DNA of 64,000 nucleotides from Lachancea dasiensis (taxonomy: Eukaryota > Ascomycota > Saccharomycetes > Saccharomycetales > Saccharomycetaceae): contig LT598457.1 of NCBI GenBank assembly GCA_900074725.1, positions 124,001 to 188,000 of the forward strand, read 5' to 3'. This document shows, piece by piece, positions 51,301-59,913 of the stretch; position 1 is the first letter of the stretch, and each line of letters starts with the position of its first letter. The notes beneath the pieces are model-generated. The model saw only the letters and a program-made list of their open reading frames with translations. It made no database searches and was not told the DNA's origin. The translations under genes were made by a program, and so were the position numbers.

Positions 51301-51910
51301 GCTTAGCACCCTGGTAAACTTCGGTCCAAAACCTATGTTTTAGCCTTTTTTTCGACGCTCTCAACGTAGATTGGGACTTGAAGAGGTCGAGGTGGGTGGC
51401 CACACCAAGGACACGAGGCATACCGTGGTGCTGAGCCAGATTCAAAAATTCCATGGTTTCCATTTCAAACCCAAAATTCCCGTCCATCATCAGCAGAACA
51501 AGGTCCGCCACTTTCGCTATGTCGATCATCGAGTTGAGGTCGTCCGCAGGACATTCGATAAAAGTCAGCCTTCTCCGCTTGCCTGACACCACCGTGATTG
51601 GCCCATTGACCTCGGTGAGCGACGACTTGGTCATTCTTCTGACCAGCGACTTGATCAGCGTAGTTTTACCAGTTCCTGGGGGCCCGACCACCGCCACAAT
51701 CACAGGAGGTGGATCATCTTCTGGTGTCCGATCTACCATCGGAACGTGCAGCTTGCGCTCGTTCACGTCGCTCGACCGTTGCATGGTCCGGGCCATCCTG
51801 CCCGGAGCAGCCACCGCAAATGCCTTTGCATTGTGGCCCTGAGTGTGAAGTTTTTTCTTCGCCGTGGCCTTGTCGCTCTTCTTCCTATGCTCTCTGTTGG
51901 ACTGCTCCAT
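48398..51910 (-). CDS. BMS1: Bms1 GTPase for 40S ribosome maturation
   Basis: Bms1 is a nucleolar GTPase of the SSU processome, acting with Rcl1 in early 18S rRNA processing. The 1170-aa product (S. cerevisiae 1183) has a basic N-terminus (KKKLHTQGHNAKAFAV) and P-loop VVGPPGTGKTTL, with the family's PADDLNSMIDIAKVADLVLL and ATHLDLF (G4) segments. A long acidic middle follows (about residues 420-720), then the conserved C-terminal Bms1/Tsr1 domain (GYPYKIFRNTAFIKDMFSSA), and a Lys-rich tail. The ATG at 51910 (MEQSNREHRK) is used because the longer frame has only a TTG start. Confidence 0.98.
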   Translation of the reverse strand: MEQSNREHRKKSDKATAKKKLHTQGHNAKAFAVAAPGRMARTMQRSSDVNERKLHVPMVDRTPEDDPPPVIVAVVGPPGTGKTTLIKSLVRRMTKSSLTEVNGPITVVSGKRRRLTFIECPADDLNSMIDIAKVADLVLLMMDGNFGFEMETMEFLNLAQHHGMPRVLGVATHLDLFKSQSTLRASKKRLKHRFWTEVYQGAKLFYLSGVVNGRYPDREILNLSRFISVMKFRPLKWRNEHPYLLADRITDITHPEVLETQGKQIDRKVALYGYLHGSALTSAAGARVHLAGVGDYSISSIEKLPDPCPTPYFQQKQDEYEREKLKEEGAAASSAPRRRKRLDDKQKLIYAPMSDVGGILMDKDAVFIDVGTKNGEGASFVPGQERGEGEKLVTGLQSAEKSLAENFDGVGLQLFSNGREMHAVDENSEDISGEEEGDGINTGRTALRRPRIYGKSVQEADAEVDGFSSADEDDNDQLDDIGEPRKKMVEIDFNSGNGEPVEAQTDSEFELSDHDDDVWTRETASKLQASKNRKKKWDIGKLIYMNNISPADCIKRWRGEAEDETVSDVESETEEDFFKQRAAGSEKVGVDDDLEKFKPHFETFKKLVAKWSSADSIKHRFLGAPKASAAHEEVEGGEDGEEVYGDFEDLEASESQVQSNGGDGSEQETAKYESDAESDAESSGSFADFDEEEKKDLTTEEEREQNAAKKENLRLQFEMEEGDNFKEDDPNNEYDTWYELQKAKMAKQSEINNAALESMTPEQRQKIEGFRAGSYVRIVFDGLPMEFVQNFDPKYPIIMGGLLPAELKFGIVKARIRRHRWHKKILKTNDPLVLSLGWRRFQTLPIYTTSDSRTRNRMLKYTPEHAYCFASFYGPLCSPNTTFCGVQVVANSETTGNFRISATGIVEEIDASVEIVKKLKLVGYPYKIFRNTAFIKDMFSSAMEVARFEGAQIKTVSGIRGEIKRALSKPEGHFRATFEDKILLSDTIILRSWYPVHIKKFYNPVTSLLLQNKSEWKGLRLTGRIRAEMGLETPTNPDSAYAKVERVERRFNGLKIPSSIQKSLPFKSQIHQMKPQKKKTYMAKRAVVLGDEEKKARSFMQKVFTVSNAKEEKNKAKKLDARKERLKKLAKLEEIKVEKDKERKKKYFSENGRKRQHADSGADAGSKKRR

Positions 51911-52663
51911 GGTAGACACAAGATTCCGCGAGAGGCTCGTCAACTAACGTACTGGTGTGTGTCCGACGTGATGCGATGCGATGCGATGAGATGAGCTTTA
52001 AAATTTTCTGACAGGCCAGAGACGGTCACTGTCACATGACCATCCATGGCACGTGACCAGCCAATCAAAAATTTAGCCGCGATTATGGCGTAGAAAACGA
52101 TCATAGCTTCCAACATGCCACAAAAACCCGACTCCAACCCCTGGGTGCCATTTAAAACACCACTGAGCAGGTCAAAAATGGGGTTTAAACACCAGTTCTT
52201 GGACTCACTTGTACCTTTCGAAGCGTGGATTTCAATGGGCTACTTGGTGTTCAGATGGAGATCGGATTGACACGAGTGAGTATTAAAAATGCTTTTCATC
52301 TCGGGGTTTGTATCTTGAAAGAAACGGAAACCTAGGTACAGGTTGGACTGGTAGATCCATTTCGAGATAAATCAGCCTTGCTTGTGAAGCAGCTCGTTAA
52401 ATAGAACTAAGATTGCCATGGAAGCTGCTAATCTGGAAGTGAGTGGCTTGCTTGCCAACGCTATCTTATGATTTAGATTAGCAGAAGTTATTATATATTA
52501 ATGTTTGTGATTTTTTACCTGAAAAAAGTGTAGGTTGGGAACACCATGTTGACGAATTACTACAATCACCTCTGAATAAGCATACTAGAACTTCATAGGC
52601 TCTTGATCGGCTCTAGTTAGGAGCCACAAGAAACCATTAAGACAAAGTACCGATAGTAACAAA
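51911..52663. promoter_or_regulatory. BMS1-ITC1 divergent promoter with PAC, RRPE and E-boxes
   Basis: Close to BMS1 are a PAC element (GCGATGAGATGAGC, 51983-51996) and an RRPE-type AAAATTTTC (52000-52008), 3 bp apart. This pair is the classical control module of ribosome-biogenesis genes. GTCACATG (52031) and CACGTGAC (52050) are Cbf1-type E-boxes. A 10-bp inverted repeat, CTGCTAATCT / AGATTAGCAG, lies at 52425-52434 and 52475-52484. No gene is supported here. Confidence 0.75.
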
Positions 52664-55600
52664 ATGGTATACTACAAACGGAAACCCATCGTACTGCCGA
52701 CGCCCCAACCCTTGCCTTCCAACATTAACGTGAATGTTTGGCACATCTATGAGACAGGTGAATGGTTCCTAACGTACACAGAGTATCTGGAGCGCATGGA
52801 CTTCTACCTCAGCCACCAGTTCACATGCGAGATCACGGGCACGTCGTTTTTGACCTTTTTTGAAGCGCTCAACAGCGAGGAAACACAGTTCAGGCTGGTG
52901 GAGGAAAAATTCCCTCTGAAGCTGCGTGAGCCCGTTGCCAAGTTCATGCATTTCAACGAGATCAAACGCGTAGACTTGCTGGTTGAGCGGGTTTATGCGC
53001 GCTTCAAGACCGACTTCTACCCTGGGGAACGAGTGTATGTGAGACGCAAAAACGAAAAGCTGTACGTCGCTCAAGCAAATACCGACGAGACTGGAGAGCA
53101 GCTGGCCCCGATGCCTGCCGGAGCGATTCCACACGTCTCTTATATTGTGAAGGAAAAAGCAAGCTTCAACGCAGTTGTCGACCTGACGGCCTCAGAGGTT
53201 GTTAAACCCGCATTTTCCAAGTATATGATCACCGAGGAATTTGGTGTCAAGTCACTAATGGTGGAAGAAAATGACATTTTCCGGGATCGCTCCACATTCA
53301 CCAAGCACCTGATAAAATGCTTCTGCAAAATTACCTTACGACGTGCATCTTCGAAGCTTGGCGCCCCACTGTGTGTCCGAGACGAATATTTGCCCATGTA
53401 CGGTCTTACTTTGGACTGGCCTACTTCTATGCAGAAGTATAGAGACGATTTTAATGAGCTTCGTCAGGGGCAGGTCGGTCACAATCAAGAACAAAGTAAC
53501 AATAGAGCCAACGAAACAACATCTCGTAATGCGCAGGCGCAAACCTCAAAAAGATCGTTTTTCGACGGAGAGAAAAATCCCGAGGCCAAAAAGAAGTCTA
53601 AAAACTCCGGCCCATCACCATCGCCTTCGCAGCCGAACGAAGAGCCAATTGACCACTTACCTCCTCCATACATCGGGCCCAATAGGGCCCTAGAGAACGC
53701 TTTTTACTATAATGAGCACTTAGAAAGCGTTCCGGTCTGCCATTCAGGAGTAAGATTTGCGCATATGTACAAATTACTGGAAGTTTATCAGTTTTGTCAA
53801 ACTTTCAGCAAAGTTCTGGTACTAGCGCCGTTTGGCTGGGACACATTAATTAAAAGTATCAAGTGTTCTGATTTTAAAAATGCATTTAATGTGACTGTCC
53901 ATGTTGATGTTCACCATCCCTTATTGGCGGCCAGGCGTAAGAAGGAAAATGAAGGTGCGGACTACGTTTCTTCGAGCGTCTTAGAGCATCGGATAGAGAG
54001 GGTAAGTCCAGGACTTTGCAAATATTTCGAAGACCTAGGGTCGCAGTCTGTTAGTTACAAACTCTTAGGCAATCAGACTCTTTTGGCTGATGTCATCGAC
54101 AGCACTGACACAGCTGGGGCCTCCCTGATGGTGGAATGTTTCATTGCCTTAGAACGTCTATTTATCGCAGAAAATGGCGATTGGCGATGTTTAGTGATGG
54201 ATAAATGGTATGATGAGGATGAGCTGACAGCGAAGACCAACAGAGAAACTGGAGATAGTGTCAAGCCAAAGGAAAATGGCAACAAAGATGAGGACGATTT
54301 GCACGATCCTGAAATTTTTGACCTTCTTGAGAGATGTCTAAATTTTCGCAAAGTCTCATGGACCGAGCGTTTATCTAAAAGGCAGTTCAAGAATGGGTTT
54401 TGGATAATCATACTGTTGGGGATATACCAAGACTGCATGCATCTGCCAATGTACACTCCCTTCGTCCACAAGTTCATCAAGGCAGTCGTACCTGCTGATG
54501 GGTCTGCCACTCATTTGAATAAAGCACTGTGGCGTAACTTCTGTCAGAATTTGAGCTTGGAGGACAAAGTTTATGCTCTTTGGATTTTGGTGGACATGGC
54601 CTCTAATTTCTCGCAGGACATCAAGAACTTCATCGAAGACACCTTAGACGTCTGTACTCAAATTCGCAGTGAGAAATTGAAGCTGTCCAAGCGTCTTAAG
54701 ACAGCCTTGAGCTCTGTTGGCCAGCTTTCAAGCACAAATATTGCAAGTGTCGCACCAAACAATGAATTGTCAGTGAAATTAGACCATCAGCATGACTTAA
54801 TTGATAGAATCAACCGAGATAGGGATTATTTGACTCAGAAATTAATCGAAAATGATGTTCGAAGGTTGAAGAGCCTGGGAACAGACCGAAATGGAAATAA
54901 ATACTACTGGCAAGAGCTAAGCGGCGTGCAGAGAGATTCGCCAAATGGAAATGGCGATCTTGGCTCAAACCGACTTTGGGTTAGAGGGCCTTCTAAAAAG
55001 CACATGGAAGATATTCTGAAGATTCCACAAGAAACAATAAAACATTGGAAACAGATGGTGGACAAAATGCCTATCGAGCAAGCTGCCCTTCAAGTATTCA
55101 AAGTTGAGAGAGATAAAGATAACGTCCTCACATGTGGAGAAGGTCAGGAAAAGACCACTTTGGTGTATGCCGACTGCACAGTCAATGAGTCTGCCATAAA
55201 GTCCTCAGCATTCTACAGGAAACTAGTAGACGAAAGATCAAATGCACTGCTTTTAGGGGAAAACTCGTGGGTGTCCATTGAAAGGCCACAGGATGTCGAA
55301 GAGCTCATCGGGTGGCTAAGCGCAGACATGAGTGTGGATCCGACCCTCGTTAAACAGTTGAGAGCGATAAAGAAGTCGTTACTCGAGAGTATAAACAAGA
55401 GATGGATTGATCTTGTCAATGCGAGATCTACAGAGGACGATACTGTACAAAAGCAGGTGATTGATTGTGCCATTTCCGAAGAAGACCTTCAGCTTGGCCA
55501 AGTAACCGAAGTCGACGAAAACGCCGCTGGCGATGAAGAAGAGCTCGAACGAATAGCACATGAGATCATGGAACTAGACGACTCGTCGAAAACAAGAGTG

Positions 55601-55930
55601 TCTTTAAATAGAATTCGGGAACTTGAGGAGCGTCGGGACTACCTACTAAATGCAAGAACATTTAACGACCACGCGATCAGGATAAACTCAAGAAATCAGC
55701 GCAAAAAAAAGCTAGACGACCTCGAAACTAGGCTCAACGAACAAGAAGTTGCCCTTACTTCTTATGTGAACTTCAAAATCCAAAATGTCAATCCAGAGAA
55801 AGTCATGTGGATGAATGAGGTTGCTTATCAGTTGTGGAAAACATCTTTGTACCTAGGCGCTTCTGGGAAGCCAATCACCCAAAAAAAATGTCCGTTAAAG
55901 CAAGAATGGCCGAGATTTTTGACGGCATGA
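52664..55930 (+). CDS. ITC1: Itc1 subunit of the Isw2 chromatin remodeller (ACF1/WSTF type)
   Basis: Itc1 partners the ATPase Isw2 to slide nucleosomes and repress early meiotic and mating-type genes. The 1088-aa product starts with a WAC domain (VNVWHIYETGEWFLTYTEYLERMDFY, to about residue 125). It has a Lys/Ser/Pro linker with a nuclear-localisation-like KKKSKN, and a DDT domain from about residue 360 (LLEVYQFCQTFSKVLVL). WHIM-type motifs (GTDRNGNKYYWQ, about 740) and a C-terminal coiled coil follow. S. cerevisiae has two copies, ITC1 (YGL133W) and YPL216W; here there is one, 752 bp from the divergent BMS1. Confidence 0.96.
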   Translation: MVYYKRKPIVLPTPQPLPSNINVNVWHIYETGEWFLTYTEYLERMDFYLSHQFTCEITGTSFLTFFEALNSEETQFRLVEEKFPLKLREPVAKFMHFNEIKRVDLLVERVYARFKTDFYPGERVYVRRKNEKLYVAQANTDETGEQLAPMPAGAIPHVSYIVKEKASFNAVVDLTASEVVKPAFSKYMITEEFGVKSLMVEENDIFRDRSTFTKHLIKCFCKITLRRASSKLGAPLCVRDEYLPMYGLTLDWPTSMQKYRDDFNELRQGQVGHNQEQSNNRANETTSRNAQAQTSKRSFFDGEKNPEAKKKSKNSGPSPSPSQPNEEPIDHLPPPYIGPNRALENAFYYNEHLESVPVCHSGVRFAHMYKLLEVYQFCQTFSKVLVLAPFGWDTLIKSIKCSDFKNAFNVTVHVDVHHPLLAARRKKENEGADYVSSSVLEHRIERVSPGLCKYFEDLGSQSVSYKLLGNQTLLADVIDSTDTAGASLMVECFIALERLFIAENGDWRCLVMDKWYDEDELTAKTNRETGDSVKPKENGNKDEDDLHDPEIFDLLERCLNFRKVSWTERLSKRQFKNGFWIIILLGIYQDCMHLPMYTPFVHKFIKAVVPADGSATHLNKALWRNFCQNLSLEDKVYALWILVDMASNFSQDIKNFIEDTLDVCTQIRSEKLKLSKRLKTALSSVGQLSSTNIASVAPNNELSVKLDHQHDLIDRINRDRDYLTQKLIENDVRRLKSLGTDRNGNKYYWQELSGVQRDSPNGNGDLGSNRLWVRGPSKKHMEDILKIPQETIKHWKQMVDKMPIEQAALQVFKVERDKDNVLTCGEGQEKTTLVYADCTVNESAIKSSAFYRKLVDERSNALLLGENSWVSIERPQDVEELIGWLSADMSVDPTLVKQLRAIKKSLLESINKRWIDLVNARSTEDDTVQKQVIDCAISEEDLQLGQVTEVDENAAGDEEELERIAHEIMELDDSSKTRVSLNRIRELEERRDYLLNARTFNDHAIRINSRNQRKKKLDDLETRLNEQEVALTSYVNFKIQNVNPEKVMWMNEVAYQLWKTSLYLGASGKPITQKKCPLKQEWPRFLTA

Positions 55931-56179
55931 CGAGTTTAGAGGACAAAGAATGAGGCTACCATAAATTTCCAAGGTTACTCAAGATACTGAATTTTTGTTT
56001 ATAGACTTTCACGAACAACCTCGGGCTCGGTATGACACTATTAGGCGTAGTCAGCCAGACTTGTTTCCAAAACGTTAATAGTGACTCAGAAAAAATTTAA
56101 TGACTATCTGAAATCAATCAGGCAGATGCTCTCGTGTCGGCCAGCCGAACATTAAATCCAAGGTGTGTTGATTAGCGGA

Positions 56180-57193
56180 ATGCTCAATTTCGCATCCCTT
56201 CCAGCTCGCAGCAGTACTTTCCGGACCATTGGACTTACTGGTCATGTCCGGATTTCGCAAATCGCTTCTTTTAGCACCAAGATAAACCAAGCGGATGGTA
56301 GAAAGAGAGACAATTCTCCCGAAGAGCTCGCATCCAACTCTCATCTGAAGAGTGCCCCAATAGACTACTCTAATAATGCACCAGTTAATCCCAAAAAAAA
56401 GAGGCCTCTGTTGTCAGATTCGAAATATGAAAGTAGGCTTTACCAGCTTCCCAAATGGAAAGAAGCCCTGGGCGAGATAGTTATTCGGTCCTTCAACCTA
56501 GATATGGATAAGGTGAGATCTGGTCCTGTGGCAGGCTCGCATTATTATGCTATGTGTAAGGAACAGGGTCTTCAATTCGAAAATGAACCTCTATCAGCCA
56601 CGGCGAAGTTCTTTTATGAAGATTTGAAGCTTCCCCGTACGTTCTCCCAATGGTTCCAGATTACTATATTACACGAGTGGATTCTGTTTGTTCGCATGCG
56701 CGCAATGCCTTTCAAGTATGGGAGAAATTATCAACAGAAGCTGGTGGATAGAACATTCACAGATATTGAGTTAAGGCTATTCGATGAGATGAATGTCAAC
56801 TCCAGTCGCATAGCCGACCAGTATTTGAAAGACTTTAATTCTCAACTACGCGGGGCTGTCTTCGCTTATGACGAAGGATTCTGTACTGATGACTCCACCC
56901 TGGCTGCCGCCATCTGGAGAAACCTATTTGGAGGCAGGAAGAACGTTGATATGATCCACTTAGAGGCAATGGTCAGATACGTTCGAGCCCAACTTTACGT
57001 ACTAAGCAAAATGTCAGACAGGGAATTCGCAATGGGTGGCTTTAAATTCGTGTCACCGGATGAAACTGTTCACCGTTTGACACCTCAGGAAGAAGCTGTG
57101 ATGAAAAAGGCTGTCGCAGAGAAATATGAGGCCATGGACAAAAACCCCGATTTGTTACCAAGCGAACGCAGTAAATTATCGTACGAAAATTAG
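56180..57193 (+). CDS. CBP3: Cbp3 cytochrome b translation/assembly chaperone
   Basis: Cbp3, with Cbp6, binds the mitochondrial ribosome exit and newly made cytochrome b for assembly of complex III. The 337-aa product (S. cerevisiae 335) has an N-terminal presequence rich in Ser and Arg without early acids (MLNFASLPARSSTFRTIGL). The ubiquinol-cytochrome c chaperone domain covers about residues 125-300 (FYEDLKLPRTFSQWFQITILHEWI, GAVFAYDEGFCTDDSTLAAAIWRNLF). The ATG at 56180 is chosen over upstream GTG/TTG codons. It is convergent with THI6, 53 bp apart, as YPL215W and YPL214C are. Confidence 0.97.
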   Translation: MLNFASLPARSSTFRTIGLTGHVRISQIASFSTKINQADGRKRDNSPEELASNSHLKSAPIDYSNNAPVNPKKKRPLLSDSKYESRLYQLPKWKEALGEIVIRSFNLDMDKVRSGPVAGSHYYAMCKEQGLQFENEPLSATAKFFYEDLKLPRTFSQWFQITILHEWILFVRMRAMPFKYGRNYQQKLVDRTFTDIELRLFDEMNVNSSRIADQYLKDFNSQLRGAVFAYDEGFCTDDSTLAAAIWRNLFGGRKNVDMIHLEAMVRYVRAQLYVLSKMSDREFAMGGFKFVSPDETVHRLTPQEEAVMKKAVAEKYEAMDKNPDLLPSERSKLSYEN

Positions 57194-57246
57194 TATATTG
57201 GAGACCAGGATAGCATAACTTTGTAAATAGTATGAAATTAAAGAAG

Positions 57247-58863
57247 TTAAACCGCCTTGACAGTTGCTTTCCATGTTGATGGTTGATTGGCTTGGAGCAG
57301 TTGATCCAAGGAATCAATCAAGCTCACTTGGAAACTTCCCGTTCCTTTGCAGCTCAGTGACGCAAGATAACCAGCAGACTTGTATAATCTAACGGCGGTT
57401 AGAACAGCAGAGAACAGGTTTTGGCTGTTCGTTATTCCACCAATGAGGCATGCAATCGTTGTACCCAACGAACAACCGCTTGCCGTGATTCTTCCCATAA
57501 TTTCCAAATCCCCACTTTCGACTTTGAATGCCGGCAACAGCGATGGTTTAACAGAACCCGTTGAAAGTTCATATTTGCCAGCATTTAGACCATTAGCAAT
57601 AATGTCAACTTTGCCAGTGCAAACTGCTACGCATCGATATCGGTACGCTACGAGTCGCGTTGCCTTAATAATGACGGCAAGATCAGATACAGAATCACCC
57701 GAGTCAACACCCCTCATTTTCCCGACGTTCAAGTCAGCAATTGAGAGAATTTCACCAGCATTACCTTTGATGCAGGCAAATTGACCGTAGGCCAATAGGT
57801 GGCTGTTTAGCACCAATCTAGCAGATGTGGCACTGAAACCCACTGGATCAAAAACAATGGGCCTCTTTGCCTCATTATATGCACGAATTGCACTTACCAT
57901 ATTCTCTAAAGGAGCCACCGAACCCGTGTTCAATAAAAGAACTGCATGAGGAACTTCAGAAAGTTCTTTATATTCAGCTGCAACTTCTGACATTATTGGA
58001 GATGATTTCAGGGCAAGTGCCACGTTAGCACCAAAATTCTGGTGAACTTTATTTGTTATGTGGTGAATCAACGGGGAAGTGGCCGCTGTTGTGTCCACAA
58101 AAGTCTCCTCAATAGCACTTAGTTGCTTGACATCCGAAAGGTCACTCACACCATTTGCAAACTCGTAGCTCCTTGAGTCAATCAAGCTGCGAAGTTTTTT
58201 AGCAGCATTCCCCGCCTCTTGGGAGGCCATGATATCACTGACTACAGCTATACCATCGATACTTCTCTTCCCATCCTCGGAACACATTTGATAGAGGACA
58301 CGAGGAATATTGTCAGGATGAAGTCCACCAATAGCAACTGTCTTACACCAGGTAGCATTGGTCTTTTGCAAAGAGTCTAGCAACTTGGAGACTCCTCGAG
58401 GCCCCATGGGGCTCTTTTTAGCGTTTTTCTTGGTATTTGTGGGGAAAACCATACCTAGACCGATGTAGTCCACGCCTTCGGGACCCATGGCCGCTAGTTC
58501 TTCAACTTCACGTTCGTAGCCAACACTCCAACCAACAATTTTGTCTGGGCCAACCAGCTTACGAACCATAGCGATCGGCATATCATCCTGCCCTACATGA
58601 ACACCATCGGCGTCAATCGCAAGTGCCACATCAACTCTATCGTTAATGATTAATGGCACTTGGAATTCCCAGCACAACTTCTGCACCTTGAGAGCCTGCT
58701 CAATGAACACTTTGGTATCAGTCTCCTTTTCACGCAATTGTACCAGTGTTACACCGTTTTGGAGAGCAGCCAGAACCTGGGACTCCAGAGTGGTACCAGG
58801 TGGAAGCATAGTCGAGTCTGTAACCAAGTACAGCGAGTAATCAACTCTCAACTTATCGATCAT
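57247..58863 (-). CDS. THI6: Thi6 bifunctional thiamine-phosphate synthase / hydroxyethylthiazole kinase
   Basis: Thi6 performs two steps of thiamine synthesis. The N-terminal half is a TIM-barrel thiamine-phosphate diphosphorylase (YSLYLVTDSTMLPPGTTL, VTLVQLREKE, IDADGVHVGQDDMP, IGGLHPDN). The C-terminal half, from about residue 260, is 4-methyl-5-(2-hydroxyethyl)thiazole kinase (HHITNKVHQNFGANVALAL, FACIKGNAGEI, ITASGCSLGTTIACLIGG). The product is 538 aa, against 540. The ATG at 58863 (MIDKLRVDYS) is used; the longer frame begins with TTG. It is divergent from LEA1, 270 bp away. Confidence 0.98.
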   Translation of the reverse strand: MIDKLRVDYSLYLVTDSTMLPPGTTLESQVLAALQNGVTLVQLREKETDTKVFIEQALKVQKLCWEFQVPLIINDRVDVALAIDADGVHVGQDDMPIAMVRKLVGPDKIVGWSVGYEREVEELAAMGPEGVDYIGLGMVFPTNTKKNAKKSPMGPRGVSKLLDSLQKTNATWCKTVAIGGLHPDNIPRVLYQMCSEDGKRSIDGIAVVSDIMASQEAGNAAKKLRSLIDSRSYEFANGVSDLSDVKQLSAIEETFVDTTAATSPLIHHITNKVHQNFGANVALALKSSPIMSEVAAEYKELSEVPHAVLLLNTGSVAPLENMVSAIRAYNEAKRPIVFDPVGFSATSARLVLNSHLLAYGQFACIKGNAGEILSIADLNVGKMRGVDSGDSVSDLAVIIKATRLVAYRYRCVAVCTGKVDIIANGLNAGKYELSTGSVKPSLLPAFKVESGDLEIMGRITASGCSLGTTIACLIGGITNSQNLFSAVLTAVRLYKSAGYLASLSCKGTGSFQVSLIDSLDQLLQANQPSTWKATVKAV

Positions 58864-59133
58864 GGTCACTTGTGATTCGTTACTGTCCTTACTTATCACC
58901 CAATCCAAAGAGAGATACGTAGTTCACAAATCTCAGCTTACCAATCGAAGCTACGCCCCAAGAATAGCCTCAACCCTACCGAGTTAATGAAAAGCCACTA
59001 GCCTTCCTACCTTTTATACCTACCACTTCGTTTGTCAACTTTCTAAAAGTTTCCTAGTTTGAACGTTTTAAACTAAGTGGCCCTACTTCTTAAAATTGCA
59101 AGCACAGGACTTCAACACCAGCCAGTGCTAGCT

Positions 59134-59847
59134 ATGAAATTCACACCGGGCATCGTGCTAGACGCTCCACAGTATTATAACAATCATATCAATGGAATCT
59201 GCGACAGTGAATTGACTGTAGTTCTGCGAGACTTGCAACTAGAGAGTGATGACGAAGCTATGCCTGGAGTCTTGGCAAAATTACCCGAAGCTGTTGAAAT
59301 CTTGGATCTGACCAACAACGAGCTTAGTGTTATGCCAAATCTGCGCGATCGAGCAAGAATACATACCTTGCTACTTTCCAGAAATCGAATTTTGCGGGTT
59401 GAAGCCCGATTCCTGCCATGTCATTTGCGCAGGCTGACGCTTGCCAGCAACGGAATTGCAAACTTAGAGGACCTTCTCGGGCTGAAAAGCAGCCCTGCGA
59501 CTCTAGAAAACCTTAACCTGCGGGGGAACAATGTTTGTTACATGGAAAACTACCGACTTTACGTACTTTCGATGCTACCACAACTGAAGGTACTGGATTT
59601 TACAAACGTTAGTAACGAGGAACGCCATCAAGCTCAGAAGTTTGCTTCCCAACGAGCAAATGTGACGCCAAAGAGTGTCGCTGTTAAGCCGCAGCCTAGA
59701 AACACGGACAAGGCCACGGAAGTCATGAGCCTTGTGGTCGGCAAGATGGATGCGGATGTCAGAGAGAATCTCAAGCGGCAACTGGAATCGGCCAAGACAC
59801 TTGAAGAAATGCAGAAAATTGAAAAGCTGCTGTCAGGAGGCGTTTGA
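59134..59847 (+). CDS. LEA1: Lea1 U2 snRNP A' protein
   Basis: Lea1 is the leucine-rich-repeat protein (U2A') that, with Msl1, binds the 3' stem-loop of U2 snRNA. The 237-aa product (S. cerevisiae 238) begins MKFTPGIVLDAPQYYNN. It has LRRs (VEILDLTNNELSVMPNL, IHTLLLSRNRI, LRRLTLASNGI, LENLNLRGNNV) with a C-terminal cap. It ends with a helical EEMQKIEKLLSGGV tail nearly identical to the yeast protein. The in-frame upstream extension to 59077 has a non-ATG start. It is convergent with SNT2, 66 bp apart. Confidence 0.97.
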   Translation: MKFTPGIVLDAPQYYNNHINGICDSELTVVLRDLQLESDDEAMPGVLAKLPEAVEILDLTNNELSVMPNLRDRARIHTLLLSRNRILRVEARFLPCHLRRLTLASNGIANLEDLLGLKSSPATLENLNLRGNNVCYMENYRLYVLSMLPQLKVLDFTNVSNEERHQAQKFASQRANVTPKSVAVKPQPRNTDKATEVMSLVVGKMDADVRENLKRQLESAKTLEEMQKIEKLLSGGV

Positions 59848-59913
59848 TCGGTGGACTCTGAAGGCGATGGCGTCCGTCCCATTGAATCACCTTCTGAGAT
59901 CATTTGTAGTTGT

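Noticed and set aside
52031-52057. Two CDEI-like E-boxes (GTCACATG, CACGTGAC) as centromere element
   Set aside because: No AT-rich CDEII or CDEIII core follows on either side. They fit Cbf1-type promoter sites better.
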